Assembly (NCBI GenBank): GCA_052390035.1
Contig: JBQTHI010000109.1
Location: forward strand, 1-64,000
Direction of reading: 5' to 3'
DNA: 64,000 bases
Origin: JBQTHI01 sp052390035
Lineage (GTDB): Bacteria; Actinomycetota; Acidimicrobiia; Spongiisociales; ZC4RG35
Below, piece by piece: positions 9,113-17,464 of this stretch (its first letter is position 1; every line of letters starts with the position of its first letter). The notes below the pieces were generated by a model. That model was not told the origin of the DNA. It was given only the letters and a program-made list of their open reading frames with translations, and ran no database searches. The translations under genes and the position numbers were made by a program.

Positions 9113-10545
9113 CTCGCTACGGAGACCGTTGGGATCTCCTCGAGGACGAACTTGCCCGATGCCGCGCCGACGTCCGTCGGATATTCGCCGGATAGGCAGG
9201 CATGACAGAACCCGCCGCTCTTCACCCCGGTCGCCTCGACCAGGCCGGCCAGCGTGAGATAGCCCAGTGAGTCCGCTCCAACATGACGGCGAATCTCCTC
9301 TGTCTCCATCCGGGCGGCGATCAGGGTCGTTCGATCGGAAGTGTCCATCCCGTAGAAGCACGGCCAGCGATAGGGCGGGGAGGAGATGCGCAGATGGACC
9401 TCGGCCGCCCCGCTCTCACGGACCAGCGCCACCAGCTGACGGGTGGTCGACCCGCGCACGATCGAATCGTCGATCAGCGCCACCCTTTTGCCGGCGAGGG
9501 TGGTCGCGATCGGATTCAGCTTGAGACGTACCCCGCGGTCACGTTGCAGCTGGCTCGGCTCGATGAAGGTTCGGCCCACATACCGGTTCTTGACGAGGCC
9601 GTCGGCGTAAGGGATGCCCGACTCCATCGAGAAACCCTGCGCTGCGGGGATGCCCGACTCCGGGACAGGCACGACAACATCTCCATCGACCGGGTGTTCG
9701 AGAGCCAGCCGGCGGCCCATCTCGTGGCGGGCGGCGTGGATGTTGCGACCGTAGAGCTGGGAGTCGGGACGGGCGAAATAGACGAACTCGAACAGGCAGA
9801 GGGAAGGTTCGGTCAGGGAGAAGGGGAAGACCGACCGGAGACCGGAGGCGTCGATCACGACCATTTCGCCGGGTGCAACTTCTCGCACCAGCCGGGCGCC
9901 AACAATGTCGAGCCCGGCCGACTCCGAGGAGAGGACCCAGCCGTCTTCGGCCAGCCGGCCAATACATAACGGCCGAAACCCGTTGGGATCACGCACCCCG
10001 ATCAGGCGGCCCTGATCCATCACCGTCAGAGAGAAGGCGCCCTGGAACGACGGCAAGACGTCGATGAGGGCTCGCTCAAGACCACGCCCATCAGAGCGGC
10101 CGTCTTCTACTGCCCGGCTGATCGCCTCCACCATCAACTCGGAGTCAGTGGTTCCCTGTCCCCGTCCGTATCGGCTGGCAAGCTCAACGGCGTTGGTCAG
10201 ATTGCCGTTGTGGGCAAGGGCGATCGAGGTTTGGCCGACCTGACGATGAATCGGTTGGGCGTTCTCCCATCGAGTCGAGCCCATCGTCGAGTAACGGGTG
10301 TGCCCGATCCCCAGATGGCCGTCGAGCCCGGCCAGCGATGACTCGTCAAAGACCTGGGCAACCAACCCCAGATCTTTGTACACGGTGGCCGTCCGCCCGT
10401 CGGAGGCGGCAATCCCGGCCGATTCTTGGCCACGATGTTGAAGGGCGAACAACCCGAAGTAGATGAGCTGGCTGACCTGGCGCCCCGGGGCATACACGCC
10501 GAAAACGCCACAAGCCTCGCCGGGGCTCGACTGTGGGTTGTTCAC
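9109..10545 (-). CDS. purF: Amidophosphoribosyltransferase, Fe-S type
   Basis: PurF makes phosphoribosylamine from PRPP and glutamine, the first committed step of purine synthesis. Starting at the GTG at 10545 gives 478 residues with an 11-residue leader before Cys12 (EACGVFG), the catalytic N-terminal nucleophile after processing, exactly as in B. subtilis PurF. The PRPP loop is RVALIDDSIVRGSTT. Cysteines at the positions of the structural 4Fe-4S ligands are present (SLCLFEF, WPCFYGMD and CHAC near the C-terminus), so an oxygen-sensitive cluster is expected. The stop overlaps the purM start. Confidence 0.93.
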   Translation of the reverse strand: MNNPQSSPGEACGVFGVYAPGRQVSQLIYFGLFALQHRGQESAGIAASDGRTATVYKDLGLVAQVFDESSLAGLDGHLGIGHTRYSTMGSTRWENAQPIHRQVGQTSIALAHNGNLTNAVELASRYGRGQGTTDSELMVEAISRAVEDGRSDGRGLERALIDVLPSFQGAFSLTVMDQGRLIGVRDPNGFRPLCIGRLAEDGWVLSSESAGLDIVGARLVREVAPGEMVVIDASGLRSVFPFSLTEPSLCLFEFVYFARPDSQLYGRNIHAARHEMGRRLALEHPVDGDVVVPVPESGIPAAQGFSMESGIPYADGLVKNRYVGRTFIEPSQLQRDRGVRLKLNPIATTLAGKRVALIDDSIVRGSTTRQLVALVRESGAAEVHLRISSPPYRWPCFYGMDTSDRTTLIAARMETEEIRRHVGADSLGYLTLAGLVEATGVKSGGFCHACLSGEYPTDVGAASGKFVLEEIPTVSVAR

Positions 10546-10643
10546 CGGACCATGGTATCGAGTTGGCCCCGGCTCAACTGACCATCGACCGGGAGGCAGA
10601 TTCTCCCTCTTGGGGGGACACCCACCGGTTGAGGGGGTAGGGC

Positions 10644-11768
10644 TTAGTCGCCGAGCGCGACACCCAGGCGCCGGGCCGACTCGAGCCATCGGTGGTCAGG
10701 TGGCACCGTCTTCCGCCGTCCGGCGACCTCGGCCAGAGGCACCGAGACAACCTGCTCTCCCTGGGCTGCCACCATCACTCCCCTCTCGCCGCCGGCAATC
10801 GCATCAGCGCACGCTGTGCCAAGGCGAGTGGCCAGTACTCGGTCGACCGGTGAGGGCATCCCTCCCCGTTGGACGTGACCCAGGATCGTCACCCGTGCCT
10901 CGAGCCCGGTCAACGCCTCGAGTCGTTCCGCCATTTGCTCGGTGGAACGGGTCCTTGCTTCTTCGAATTTGAGCAATGCGGCCCTCGCCGCATCCTCATC
11001 ATCGTCACTCTTCGCCTCATCGACGGCAATGCGGAGTTGGTCGTGTTCGGCCCGTTCGGGACCCGACATCGCGCCCTCAGACACCACCACGATCGAAAAT
11101 GAGCTGCCCCCGGCTTTGCGCTGCATAACCGAGTCGGCCACCGCCTCAACCGAATAGGGGATCTCTGGAGTGAGGATGGCGTCTGCACCTCCGGCCAGGC
11201 CGGCTCCTAGGGCTAGCCAGCCGGCGTTGTGCCCCATCAACTCCACGACCATGATCCGGTGATGGGAGTGGGCGGTCGAGTGGAGCCGATCCACCGCCTC
11301 GGTGGCGATGCCCAGGGCGGTATCAAACCCGAACGAGGTGTCGGTTCCCCACACATCGTTGTCGATCGTCTTGGGAAGGGTGATGACCGGAATCCCCACC
11401 TCCCAGAGCCGCAATGCGTTCTTCTGGGTGCCGCCCCCGCCCAGGCATACGAGGGCTTCGAGGTCGTGCTGCTCGACCACCTTCCTGATCATCGGCCTCA
11501 TGTCCATCGGACGGCCATTGCCCACGTCCATGCGGTGGACCTTCTCTCGGCTGGTGCCGAGGATCGTGCCGCCCTTGGTGAGGATGCCGGAGAGGGTTTC
11601 GCCGTCCAGGCGGATGAAGCGATTCTGCATGAGTCCGCGGAAGCCGTCTCGAAAGCCGATCACGTGCATTCCATACGCACGTTGGGCGGCTTTGCCCACC
11701 GCCCGGATGGCAGCGTTCAGCCCAGGTGAGTCTCCGCCGGCGGTGAGAATGCCAATGGTTTGCAGCAC
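10644..11768 (-). CDS. pfkA: 6-phosphofructokinase family enzyme with GGGGT in the donor loop
   Basis: A 374-residue PFK-A-family protein: [17 protein letters not shown] at the N-terminus, [20 protein letters not shown] at 132-138 and [13 protein letters not shown]. The donor-binding loop reads GGGGT at 110-114, so the metal-binding acidic residue of E. coli PFK (Asp103) is Gly112, next to Gly113 and Lys133. Typical actinobacterial ATP-PFKs keep Asp or Glu here. The enzyme probably still phosphorylates fructose-6-phosphate or a related sugar phosphate, but donor and substrate are uncertain. The start is GTG at 11768, 7 bases after a TAAAAT box, which suggests a leaderless mRNA. purF lies about 100 bases downstream. 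Confidence 0.85.
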   Translation of the reverse strand: MLQTIGILTAGGDSPGLNAAIRAVGKAAQRAYGMHVIGFRDGFRGLMQNRFIRLDGETLSGILTKGGTILGTSREKVHRMDVGNGRPMDMRPMIRKVVEQHDLEALVCLGGGGTQKNALRLWEVGIPVITLPKTIDNDVWGTDTSFGFDTALGIATEAVDRLHSTAHSHHRIMVVELMGHNAGWLALGAGLAGGADAILTPEIPYSVEAVADSVMQRKAGGSSFSIVVVSEGAMSGPERAEHDQLRIAVDEAKSDDDEDAARAALLKFEEARTRSTEQMAERLEALTGLEARVTILGHVQRGGMPSPVDRVLATRLGTACADAIAGGERGVMVAAQGEQVVSVPLAEVAGRRKTVPPDHRWLESARRLGVALGD

Positions 11769-11775
11769 CAGGCAG

Positions 11776-11781
11776 ATTTTA
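11776..11781 (-). promoter_or_regulatory. -10 box consistent with a leaderless pfkA transcript
   Basis: TAAAAT on the minus strand ends 7 bases before the GTG start at 11768, the spacing expected if transcription begins at the start codon. No clear -35 hexamer or ribosome-binding site is visible. Leaderless mRNAs are common in actinobacteria. Confidence 0.4.
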
Positions 11782-11880
11782 GTTCGGGGCGGCCAGGGCT
11801 TCTGGTCGAAGGGTGCATCCCAGCCGACATGTGCACCGATTAGTCAGTAGGTTCAGGGCTACTCGAGACGGAGTCAGCTC

Positions 11881-12282
11881 ATGTTCGTACCCATCACCGC
11901 CGATGACCTCTCGCATGTGCCTTTGTTCGCAGGGCTCAGCCGCGACAAGCTGGAGAAGATCGCTGCACAGTCGGTCCGCATCTCGGTTCATCCCGGCATC
12001 CACCTGGCCAAGCAGGGTGATCCGGGGTTCGACTTCTTCATCGTCCTCGACGGTGCCGCCGACGTGAAGCGGGACGGAGAGACGATCGCCACCTTGACCG
12101 AAGGGGAGGTCTTTGGGGAGATGGCCCTTCTCGGAGGGCGGCGTCGCAATGCCGACGTGGTGGCAACCACTCCGATGACTTTGATGACCATGATGGTGTG
12201 GGATTTTCGATCGATCACCGACAACTATCCGGTGATCCACCAGCGCCTGGAGGAGTTGGCCCAGAGTCGCTCCGACGCCTGA
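11881..12282 (+). CDS. Stand-alone cyclic-nucleotide-binding domain protein
   Basis: The 133-residue protein is a single Crp-type cNMP-binding domain: FAGLSRDKLEKIA near 17-29, then the phosphate-binding-cassette pattern GEVFGEMALLGGRRRNADVVA near 77-97, with the GE and R that contact the cyclic nucleotide. There is no helix-turn-helix or catalytic domain behind it, so it is not itself a transcription factor. It might act as a partner subunit. The pfkA gene is divergent, with about 110 bases between starts. A class III cyclase is encoded at 32481. Confidence 0.85.
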   Translation: MFVPITADDLSHVPLFAGLSRDKLEKIAAQSVRISVHPGIHLAKQGDPGFDFFIVLDGAADVKRDGETIATLTEGEVFGEMALLGGRRRNADVVATTPMTLMTMMVWDFRSITDNYPVIHQRLEELAQSRSDA

Positions 12283-12348
12283 ACCCGTGGAGAGTCCGAG
12301 CGGCCCGGGAGCGAAGCGACGCGGCCCGAACCACGGGGGTATTGCTCG

Positions 12349-14565
12349 CTACCCAAGCAGCGAGGGGAGCGCTTCCTTCCAGGCTCGGGTCGCAAGCTCG
12401 AGATCGACGGTGGCTCCCAATCCGCCCCGGTCGAAGCTGATTTGATCCCCGCGGAGGAACCCGATCCGGACGGCTGGGATGCCCGCCTCACCGGCCACCC
12501 GCTCAACCTCGGCGCTCCGTTCGGTGCTGACCGCAAGCACGAAGCGGTGGGGGTCCTCACAGAAGAGATGTCGCCAATCGCCGTACTCGACGATGGCCCC
12601 GACCCGAGAGGCGATGCATATCTCGGAGACGGCCGTTGCCAAACCACCGAGCGAAATGTCGTGGATAACCGGGATGCCGGCTTGGGCGAGCCTGCGGGCT
12701 ACCACCAGCGCCGACCTAGCCATGGTTGGGTCACCGGCCGAGGGCCGTCCGCCGACGTGGCCGAAGGCGACCTTCTCAAAGGCGGATCCGGCCAGGTTGA
12801 TCGCCCATACCGTTCCGACCAGCCACAACTCCATGCCGGCCGCCCCCCGATCGAGCCTCGGCGGGGATGGAGGCATCGGGTCGGCAACTCCCAACATGCC
12901 GACCACCGGAGTCGGGTAGATGTCAAGCCCGTCGGTCTCGTTGTAGAAGGACACATTGCCCCCGATGATGGGGATGCCGAGCGCCTCACATGCCTCCGAG
13001 AGACCTTCTACCGTTTCTCGGAACTGCCACATCACCTCCGGTTTCTCCGGGTTTCCAAAGTTCAGATTGTCCACTAGCGCCTTCGGCTCGGCACCGGCCA
13101 GGGCAACGTTGAGAGCCGCTTCGTAGACGAGCCGGGCTGCTCCCCGTCGGGGGTCGAGGTAGCAAATACGCCCGTTCCCATCGGTGGTGAGAGCTAGAGC
13201 TTTGTTGGTGCCCTTCAACCGCAGCAGTGTTGCGTCGTGTCCGGGGCCGATCACCGTGTTGAGAAACAACATGTGGTCGAATTGTTCGTACGCCCATGCC
13301 TTACTGGCCAGTTCCGGATCGGAGAGCATCCGGAGGAGAGCCGAGGCGATGCCCGGCTGCGCAACGAACTTGACCGTGTTTGCCCACAGATCCTCCATCC
13401 AGCCTGGCTCTCCCATCGGTCGCTCGTATCGGGGCGCCCCCTCGGCCAAGGAGCCGGCCGGGACATCAACCACCTGCTCTCCCCGATGGAAGACCCGCAC
13501 CCGATCGCCGCTCGTGACCGTACCAACCCGGGAGGCGGTAATTTCATGGCGGGCCGCCACCTCGAGCACCTCATCCACCGAGTCTTCGGAGACAAATGCC
13601 ATCATCCGTTCCTGCGATTCGGAGGTGAGCAGCTCGGCGGCGGTCATGCCCGGCTCGCGGACGTGGACCTGGTCGAGGTCGATGTCGATCCCCACCCCGG
13701 CGCGGGCGGCCGGCTCGGACACGGCGCAGGAGAGGCCGGCGGCGCCCAGGTCCTGGATGCCGATCACCAGCTTGCGCCGGAACAACTCGAGACAGGCCTC
13801 GATGAGCTTCTTTTCCTCGAATGGGTCACCGACCTGGACAGAAGGCCGTTTATGGTCCGACTCCTCGACGAACGGAGCCGACGCCAGCACCGAGGCACCT
13901 CCGATGCCGTCCCGCCCGGTGGCAGCCCCGAGCAACACCGCCGCCGATCCCTCGGTCCCGGCGGTGGCGAGCATCAGTTCGTCGTCGCGGAGCAGACCAA
14001 GACACATGACGTTGACAAGCGGGTTGGTCGAGTAGTGCTCGGCGAAGGCGATCTCCCCGCCCACGGTCGGTACACCCACCGCGTTTCCGTATCCGGCGAT
14101 CCCGGCGACGACTCCTTTGAACAAATACCGGTTGCGAGGCTGGTCGAGGGGGCCAAAACGGATGGAGTCCCACAAGGCGATCGGACGGGCGCCCATGGTG
14201 AAGACATCGCGGAGGATGCCACCCACCCCGGTGGCAGCCCCCTGGTAGGGCTCGACCATAGAAGGATGGTTGTGGCTTTCGATCTTTAGAGCCGCCAGCC
14301 AGCCATCACCGATTTCTATCACCCCGGCGTTTTCGCCGGGCCCCACCACGACCCAGGGTGCCGCGGTCGGAAATCGTTTCAGATGGATCCGCGACGACTT
14401 GTAGGAGCAATGTTCGGACCACATGACCGAATACATCGCCAGCTCGGCGGAGGAAGGCGGGCGTTCGAGGGTGGTCACTATCTGAGTGAATTCGTCGTCA
14501 CTCAGGCCGAGGCGGTGGTGGAGCGATTCCGGTTCGGCGGCGACGGCCTCCTCGTCGTCGGTCAC
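12349..14565 (-). CDS. purL: Phosphoribosylformylglycinamidine synthase, large subunit
   Basis: The 738-residue small-type PurL combines FGAR, ATP and ammonia from PurQ to form FGAM. Recognisable motifs are SELAMYSVMWSEHCSYKSS near 38-56, the ATP site GPGENAGVIEIGDGWLAALKIESHNHPS, and GIQDLGAAGLSCAVSEPAARAGVG. This short form needs PurS and PurQ, both encoded immediately upstream. The start is the GTG at 14565, whose GTGA overlaps the purQ stop, so the four genes purC-purS-purQ-purL are translationally coupled. Confidence 0.95.
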   Translation of the reverse strand: MTDDEEAVAAEPESLHHRLGLSDDEFTQIVTTLERPPSSAELAMYSVMWSEHCSYKSSRIHLKRFPTAAPWVVVGPGENAGVIEIGDGWLAALKIESHNHPSMVEPYQGAATGVGGILRDVFTMGARPIALWDSIRFGPLDQPRNRYLFKGVVAGIAGYGNAVGVPTVGGEIAFAEHYSTNPLVNVMCLGLLRDDELMLATAGTEGSAAVLLGAATGRDGIGGASVLASAPFVEESDHKRPSVQVGDPFEEKKLIEACLELFRRKLVIGIQDLGAAGLSCAVSEPAARAGVGIDIDLDQVHVREPGMTAAELLTSESQERMMAFVSEDSVDEVLEVAARHEITASRVGTVTSGDRVRVFHRGEQVVDVPAGSLAEGAPRYERPMGEPGWMEDLWANTVKFVAQPGIASALLRMLSDPELASKAWAYEQFDHMLFLNTVIGPGHDATLLRLKGTNKALALTTDGNGRICYLDPRRGAARLVYEAALNVALAGAEPKALVDNLNFGNPEKPEVMWQFRETVEGLSEACEALGIPIIGGNVSFYNETDGLDIYPTPVVGMLGVADPMPPSPPRLDRGAAGMELWLVGTVWAINLAGSAFEKVAFGHVGGRPSAGDPTMARSALVVARRLAQAGIPVIHDISLGGLATAVSEICIASRVGAIVEYGDWRHLFCEDPHRFVLAVSTERSAEVERVAGEAGIPAVRIGFLRGDQISFDRGGLGATVDLELATRAWKEALPSLLG

Positions 14566-15221
14566 GTATTGGAGCTCACCGCTAGGGGCCGACTGGCCAG
14601 GCCCGCCAGCAGGAGCCGCCCATCGGTCGAGCCGAGGATCTCTTCACAGGCCCTCTCGGGATGAGGCATAACTCCAACCACATTGCCGGCCAGGTTGGAC
14701 ACGGCCGCGGCGTCCCCTTCGGCACCGTTCGGGTTGTCGACATACGTCAAGACGACCCGAGCGGTTCGCGAGGGGTCGACATAATTGCCTTCGTATGAGT
14801 TGAGAGGCATGCGGACAACGGCTCCCGGATCGACTTCGGCGGTGAGGAAAGAGTCGTTGGACACGACCGCCAGTTCTACCCATCGGCAGATGAACGAAAG
14901 CCCGGAATTGGCGATGAATGCTCCCGGCAGCAGCCCCGCTTCGCACAAGATCTGAAAGCCGTTGCAGATCCCGAGCACCGGATATCCGGAGGCAGCCATG
15001 CGCCCGACTTCCCTCATCACCGGTGAGAGACAGGCGATGGCACCCGTCCGTAGGTAGTCGCCATGGGCGAAGCCGCCGGGCAAGACCACCGCGTCGAAGC
15101 CCGCGAGGCTCTGCTGACGATGCCACACGAGCTGGGCGTCAAAACCCATCGAATCGAGGGCGAGGTGGGTGTCGAGCTCACAATTGGTGCCGGGGAAGAC
15201 CACCACTGCGACACGGGTCAC
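14562..15221 (-). CDS. purQ: Phosphoribosylformylglycinamidine synthase, glutaminase subunit
   Basis: A 219-residue class I glutamine amidotransferase that supplies ammonia to PurL. The nucleophile cysteine is in PVLGICNGFQIL (near residue 97), and the His/Glu pair is MPHPERACEE near the C-terminus. The start GTG at 15221 overlaps the purS stop, and the stop overlaps the purL start; both overlaps are GTGA. Confidence 0.95.
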   Translation of the reverse strand: MTRVAVVVFPGTNCELDTHLALDSMGFDAQLVWHRQQSLAGFDAVVLPGGFAHGDYLRTGAIACLSPVMREVGRMAASGYPVLGICNGFQILCEAGLLPGAFIANSGLSFICRWVELAVVSNDSFLTAEVDPGAVVRMPLNSYEGNYVDPSRTARVVLTYVDNPNGAEGDAAAVSNLAGNVVGVMPHPERACEEILGSTDGRLLLAGLASRPLAVSSNT

Positions 15222-15460
15222 GACTCAACCTCGACCGTGAAGTCCTCGATCACCGGGTTGGCGAGGAGACGGCGAGCCATCTCTTCGGCGCGGGTGATGG
15301 CGACCTTCGGGTCGGCCGTGTCCAGGTCGAGGGCGATTGACCGGTCGAAGCGGATCCGGCCTACCTCGGTGAACCCGAGCTCGTGAAGGGCTCGCTGGAC
15401 CGTGGTTCCCTCGGGATCGGCGATCTCGGGGCGACGCACGATGGCGATGCGTACCCTCAC
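15218..15460 (-). CDS. purS: Phosphoribosylformylglycinamidine synthase subunit PurS
   Basis: An 80-residue protein that bridges PurL and PurQ in the FGAM synthase complex. It shows VRIAIVRRPEIADPEGTTV, then ALHELGF and a C-terminal ANPVIEDFTVEVE, as in PurS. I take the GTG at 15460 because it overlaps the purC stop (GTGA) and has GGAGGGAGGG just upstream; a longer frame begins inside purC and is rejected. Confidence 0.92.
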   Translation of the reverse strand: MRVRIAIVRRPEIADPEGTTVQRALHELGFTEVGRIRFDRSIALDLDTADPKVAITRAEEMARRLLANPVIEDFTVEVES

Positions 15461-16329
15461 CCCTCCCTCCGCGAATAGCTGGCAAAGGAGTCTCCGGTTA
15501 TCCGCTCGTACGCTTCGACATATCGCGACCGGGTCTCGTCGAGGACTTCTGGTGGGAGCGGTGGGGCGGGGGGAGCGTGATCCCAGCCTTGTCGATCGAG
15601 CCAATCACGCACGTACTGTTTGTCAAAGGAGGGGACCTCACGTCCGGGCACCCATTGGTCGGCCGGCCAGTAGCGCGAAGAATCGGGGGTGAGCACCTCG
15701 TCTACCAACAAGAGTTCGTCCCCGACATGACCGAACTCGAGCTTGGTATCGGCGAGGATCACCCCCCGGGCCGCGGCGTGAGCGGCCGCCCTGCGGTAGA
15801 TCTCAACCGAGCGCCGCCGCAGCTCCTCGTATAGGACGTCACCGATGAGGCGGCGGGCCCCCTTCTCGTCGAGGTTCTGATCGTGGCCCTCCACTGCCTT
15901 GGTGGCCGGGGTGAAGATCGGCACATCGAGGCGATCCCCCATGACCAAGCCCGAAGGAAGGTGTTCGGTGGTGGGTCCTCCCCCCGCCCGATATTCGCGC
16001 CACGACGAGCCGTATAGATAACCCCTGACGACACATTCCATGGGGACCACCTCTGCCTGGCGGACGATCATCGATCTTCCTTCGAACCAGGCTCCCAGAT
16101 CGAGTCCGTTGAGCTCGGTCGTGAGCAGATGATTGGGAACGTCGAGCAGCTCAAAAAAGTGGAGCGACAGCCCGGTGAGTACCCGGCCTTTGTCGGGAAC
16201 GAGGTCGTCGAGGACGACGTCGTAGGCACTAATCCGATCGGTGGCGACCATCAGCAGCCGCTCCTCGTCAACGGCGTAGATGTCTCGCACCTTCCCGGAG
16301 CCGATCTTGTTGAGCGCTCCCGACCTCAC
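15457..16329 (-). CDS. purC: Phosphoribosylaminoimidazole-succinocarboxamide synthase
   Basis: SAICAR synthetase joins aspartate to CAIR using ATP. The 290-residue protein has GSGKVRDIYAVDEERLLMVATDRISAYD at the N-terminus (written here as two adjoining motifs: GSGKVRDIYAV and ATDRISAYD), ECVVRGYLYGSSWREYRAG, and ADTKLEFGHVGDELLLVDEV. The start GTG at 16329 is 37 bases from the divergent amidotransferase start at 16367. It is first in the purC-purS-purQ-purL chain. Confidence 0.94.
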   Translation of the reverse strand: MRSGALNKIGSGKVRDIYAVDEERLLMVATDRISAYDVVLDDLVPDKGRVLTGLSLHFFELLDVPNHLLTTELNGLDLGAWFEGRSMIVRQAEVVPMECVVRGYLYGSSWREYRAGGGPTTEHLPSGLVMGDRLDVPIFTPATKAVEGHDQNLDEKGARRLIGDVLYEELRRRSVEIYRRAAAHAAARGVILADTKLEFGHVGDELLLVDEVLTPDSSRYWPADQWVPGREVPSFDKQYVRDWLDRQGWDHAPPAPPLPPEVLDETRSRYVEAYERITGDSFASYSRREG

Positions 16330-16366
16330 CCGGCGATGGTACCGGTCGGTTACTGTCCGTCCGGCG

Positions 16367-17044
16367 ATGCATGTAGCCGTGATCCAACATTGCCGGCAAT
16401 CGACCGCTCGTCTCGACGAGGCATTGGCTGCCGTCGGGGCCGAGGTTGACCGGCTCGATCTCGAATGGGGAGATGCCGTCCCCTTGAGCGCAACTTACGA
16501 CAAGGTCGTAGTGCTGGGCGGGGCCATGGGGGTCTACGACCACCCTCGCTTTCCTTGGTTGGAAGACGAGAAGAAGTGGTTGCGGGACCTGGTAGATCGC
16601 CACGTTCCGGTGTTGGGAATCTGCCTGGGGAGCCAGCTACTGGCCGACGCCCTCGGGGGCCGCGCTCACCTGGCCGAAGAACCAGAGGCCGGGGTGTTCC
16701 CGCTCCAGCTCACCGAGGCCGGTCGCACCCACCCGGTCGTTTCGGCGGCCGGGCAGGTAGTTTTCTCCCTCCATCGCGACACCTTCACCCTGCCTCCCGC
16801 TGCCACGCTGCTCGCTCATACCGATCTTGCTCACCAGGCATTTCAGCTGGGCTCGGCGACGGCCATACAGTTCCACCCCGACGCCGACCTTGACCTCGCC
16901 ATACGGTGGGGGGAGCAGGAAGCGTCGATCCTGGCGGCGGCGGGGGTCGCCTTCGATGACTATGTCAGGGCCTTGCACGAAGCCGATCCCGAGCTCGACG
17001 CCGGCTCGCGACGGTTGTTCAAGACCTGGCTGGCATTGGATTGA
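16367..17044 (+). CDS. Class I glutamine amidotransferase domain protein (GuaA-N-like)
   Basis: A 225-residue protein similar to the glutaminase half of GMP synthase and to gamma-glutamyl-GATases of unknown role. The cysteine nucleophile is Cys86 in GICLGSQLL and the histidine is His170. The third triad residue, normally Glu in FHPE, is Asp172 (FHPDAD). The oxyanion loop LGGAMGVYDHPRFPWL is intact. The chosen ATG at 16367 begins MHVAVIQHC; upstream in-frame codons would overlap purC. The gene overlaps the next by TTGA. The role in the cell is unassigned. Confidence 0.8.
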   Translation: MHVAVIQHCRQSTARLDEALAAVGAEVDRLDLEWGDAVPLSATYDKVVVLGGAMGVYDHPRFPWLEDEKKWLRDLVDRHVPVLGICLGSQLLADALGGRAHLAEEPEAGVFPLQLTEAGRTHPVVSAAGQVVFSLHRDTFTLPPAATLLAHTDLAHQAFQLGSATAIQFHPDADLDLAIRWGEQEASILAAAGVAFDDYVRALHEADPELDAGSRRLFKTWLALD

Positions 17045-17442
17045 TCGACCGCCAACAAGTCGCCGCCCTGCTGGCCCGAGATCCGTATGCGAGCGGACTG
17101 GGGATCCGGCTGGATGACGTGAAGGATGCCTCGATCACCATCGGCCTCACGGTGACACCGCCCATGACCAATTTCCATGGGGGGATGCACGGTGGCGCCC
17201 TCTTCTCGTTGGCCGACTGCGCCTTCTCTTTGTTCTCCAACCAGTACGGGCCGGCCGCGGTGGCGATCGACACCCACATGGTTTTCTCGGCGCCGGTCGC
17301 CGTTGGGGATGACCTGACCGCGGTCGTTTCCGAAGTGAGCCGGGGACGCCGCCTCGCCACCTATCGGGTGTTGGTGCATCGAGGTGACGGCAGGGTGGCA
17401 GGCCATTTCACCGGGACGGTGCTGACCATGGATGGTCCCTGA
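17041..17442 (+). CDS. Hotdog-fold thioesterase (PaaI-like)
   Basis: A 133-residue protein with the PaaI/YigI-type pattern: LGIRL, then MTNFHGGMHGGALFSLADCA at about 41-60, containing the HGG and catalytic Asp positions, then AIDTHMVFSAPV. Such enzymes hydrolyse acyl-CoA thioesters, often aryl-acetyl or medium-chain. The substrate cannot be told. The start is TTG at 17041, overlapping the amidotransferase stop. Confidence 0.82.
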   Translation: MIDRQQVAALLARDPYASGLGIRLDDVKDASITIGLTVTPPMTNFHGGMHGGALFSLADCAFSLFSNQYGPAAVAIDTHMVFSAPVAVGDDLTAVVSEVSRGRRLATYRVLVHRGDGRVAGHFTGTVLTMDGP

Positions 17443-17464
17443 GAGAGCCACCAATCGGGGGGAA

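Noticed and set aside
9113..9361. Longer purM N-terminus inside purF
   Set aside because: The sequence is a frame shadow of purF; the ATGA junction at 9109-9112 is the likely start.
13237..14289. Open frame of 350 codons antisense to purL
   Set aside because: It is a shadow of high-GC codon bias: no family pattern, and purL is clear on the other strand.
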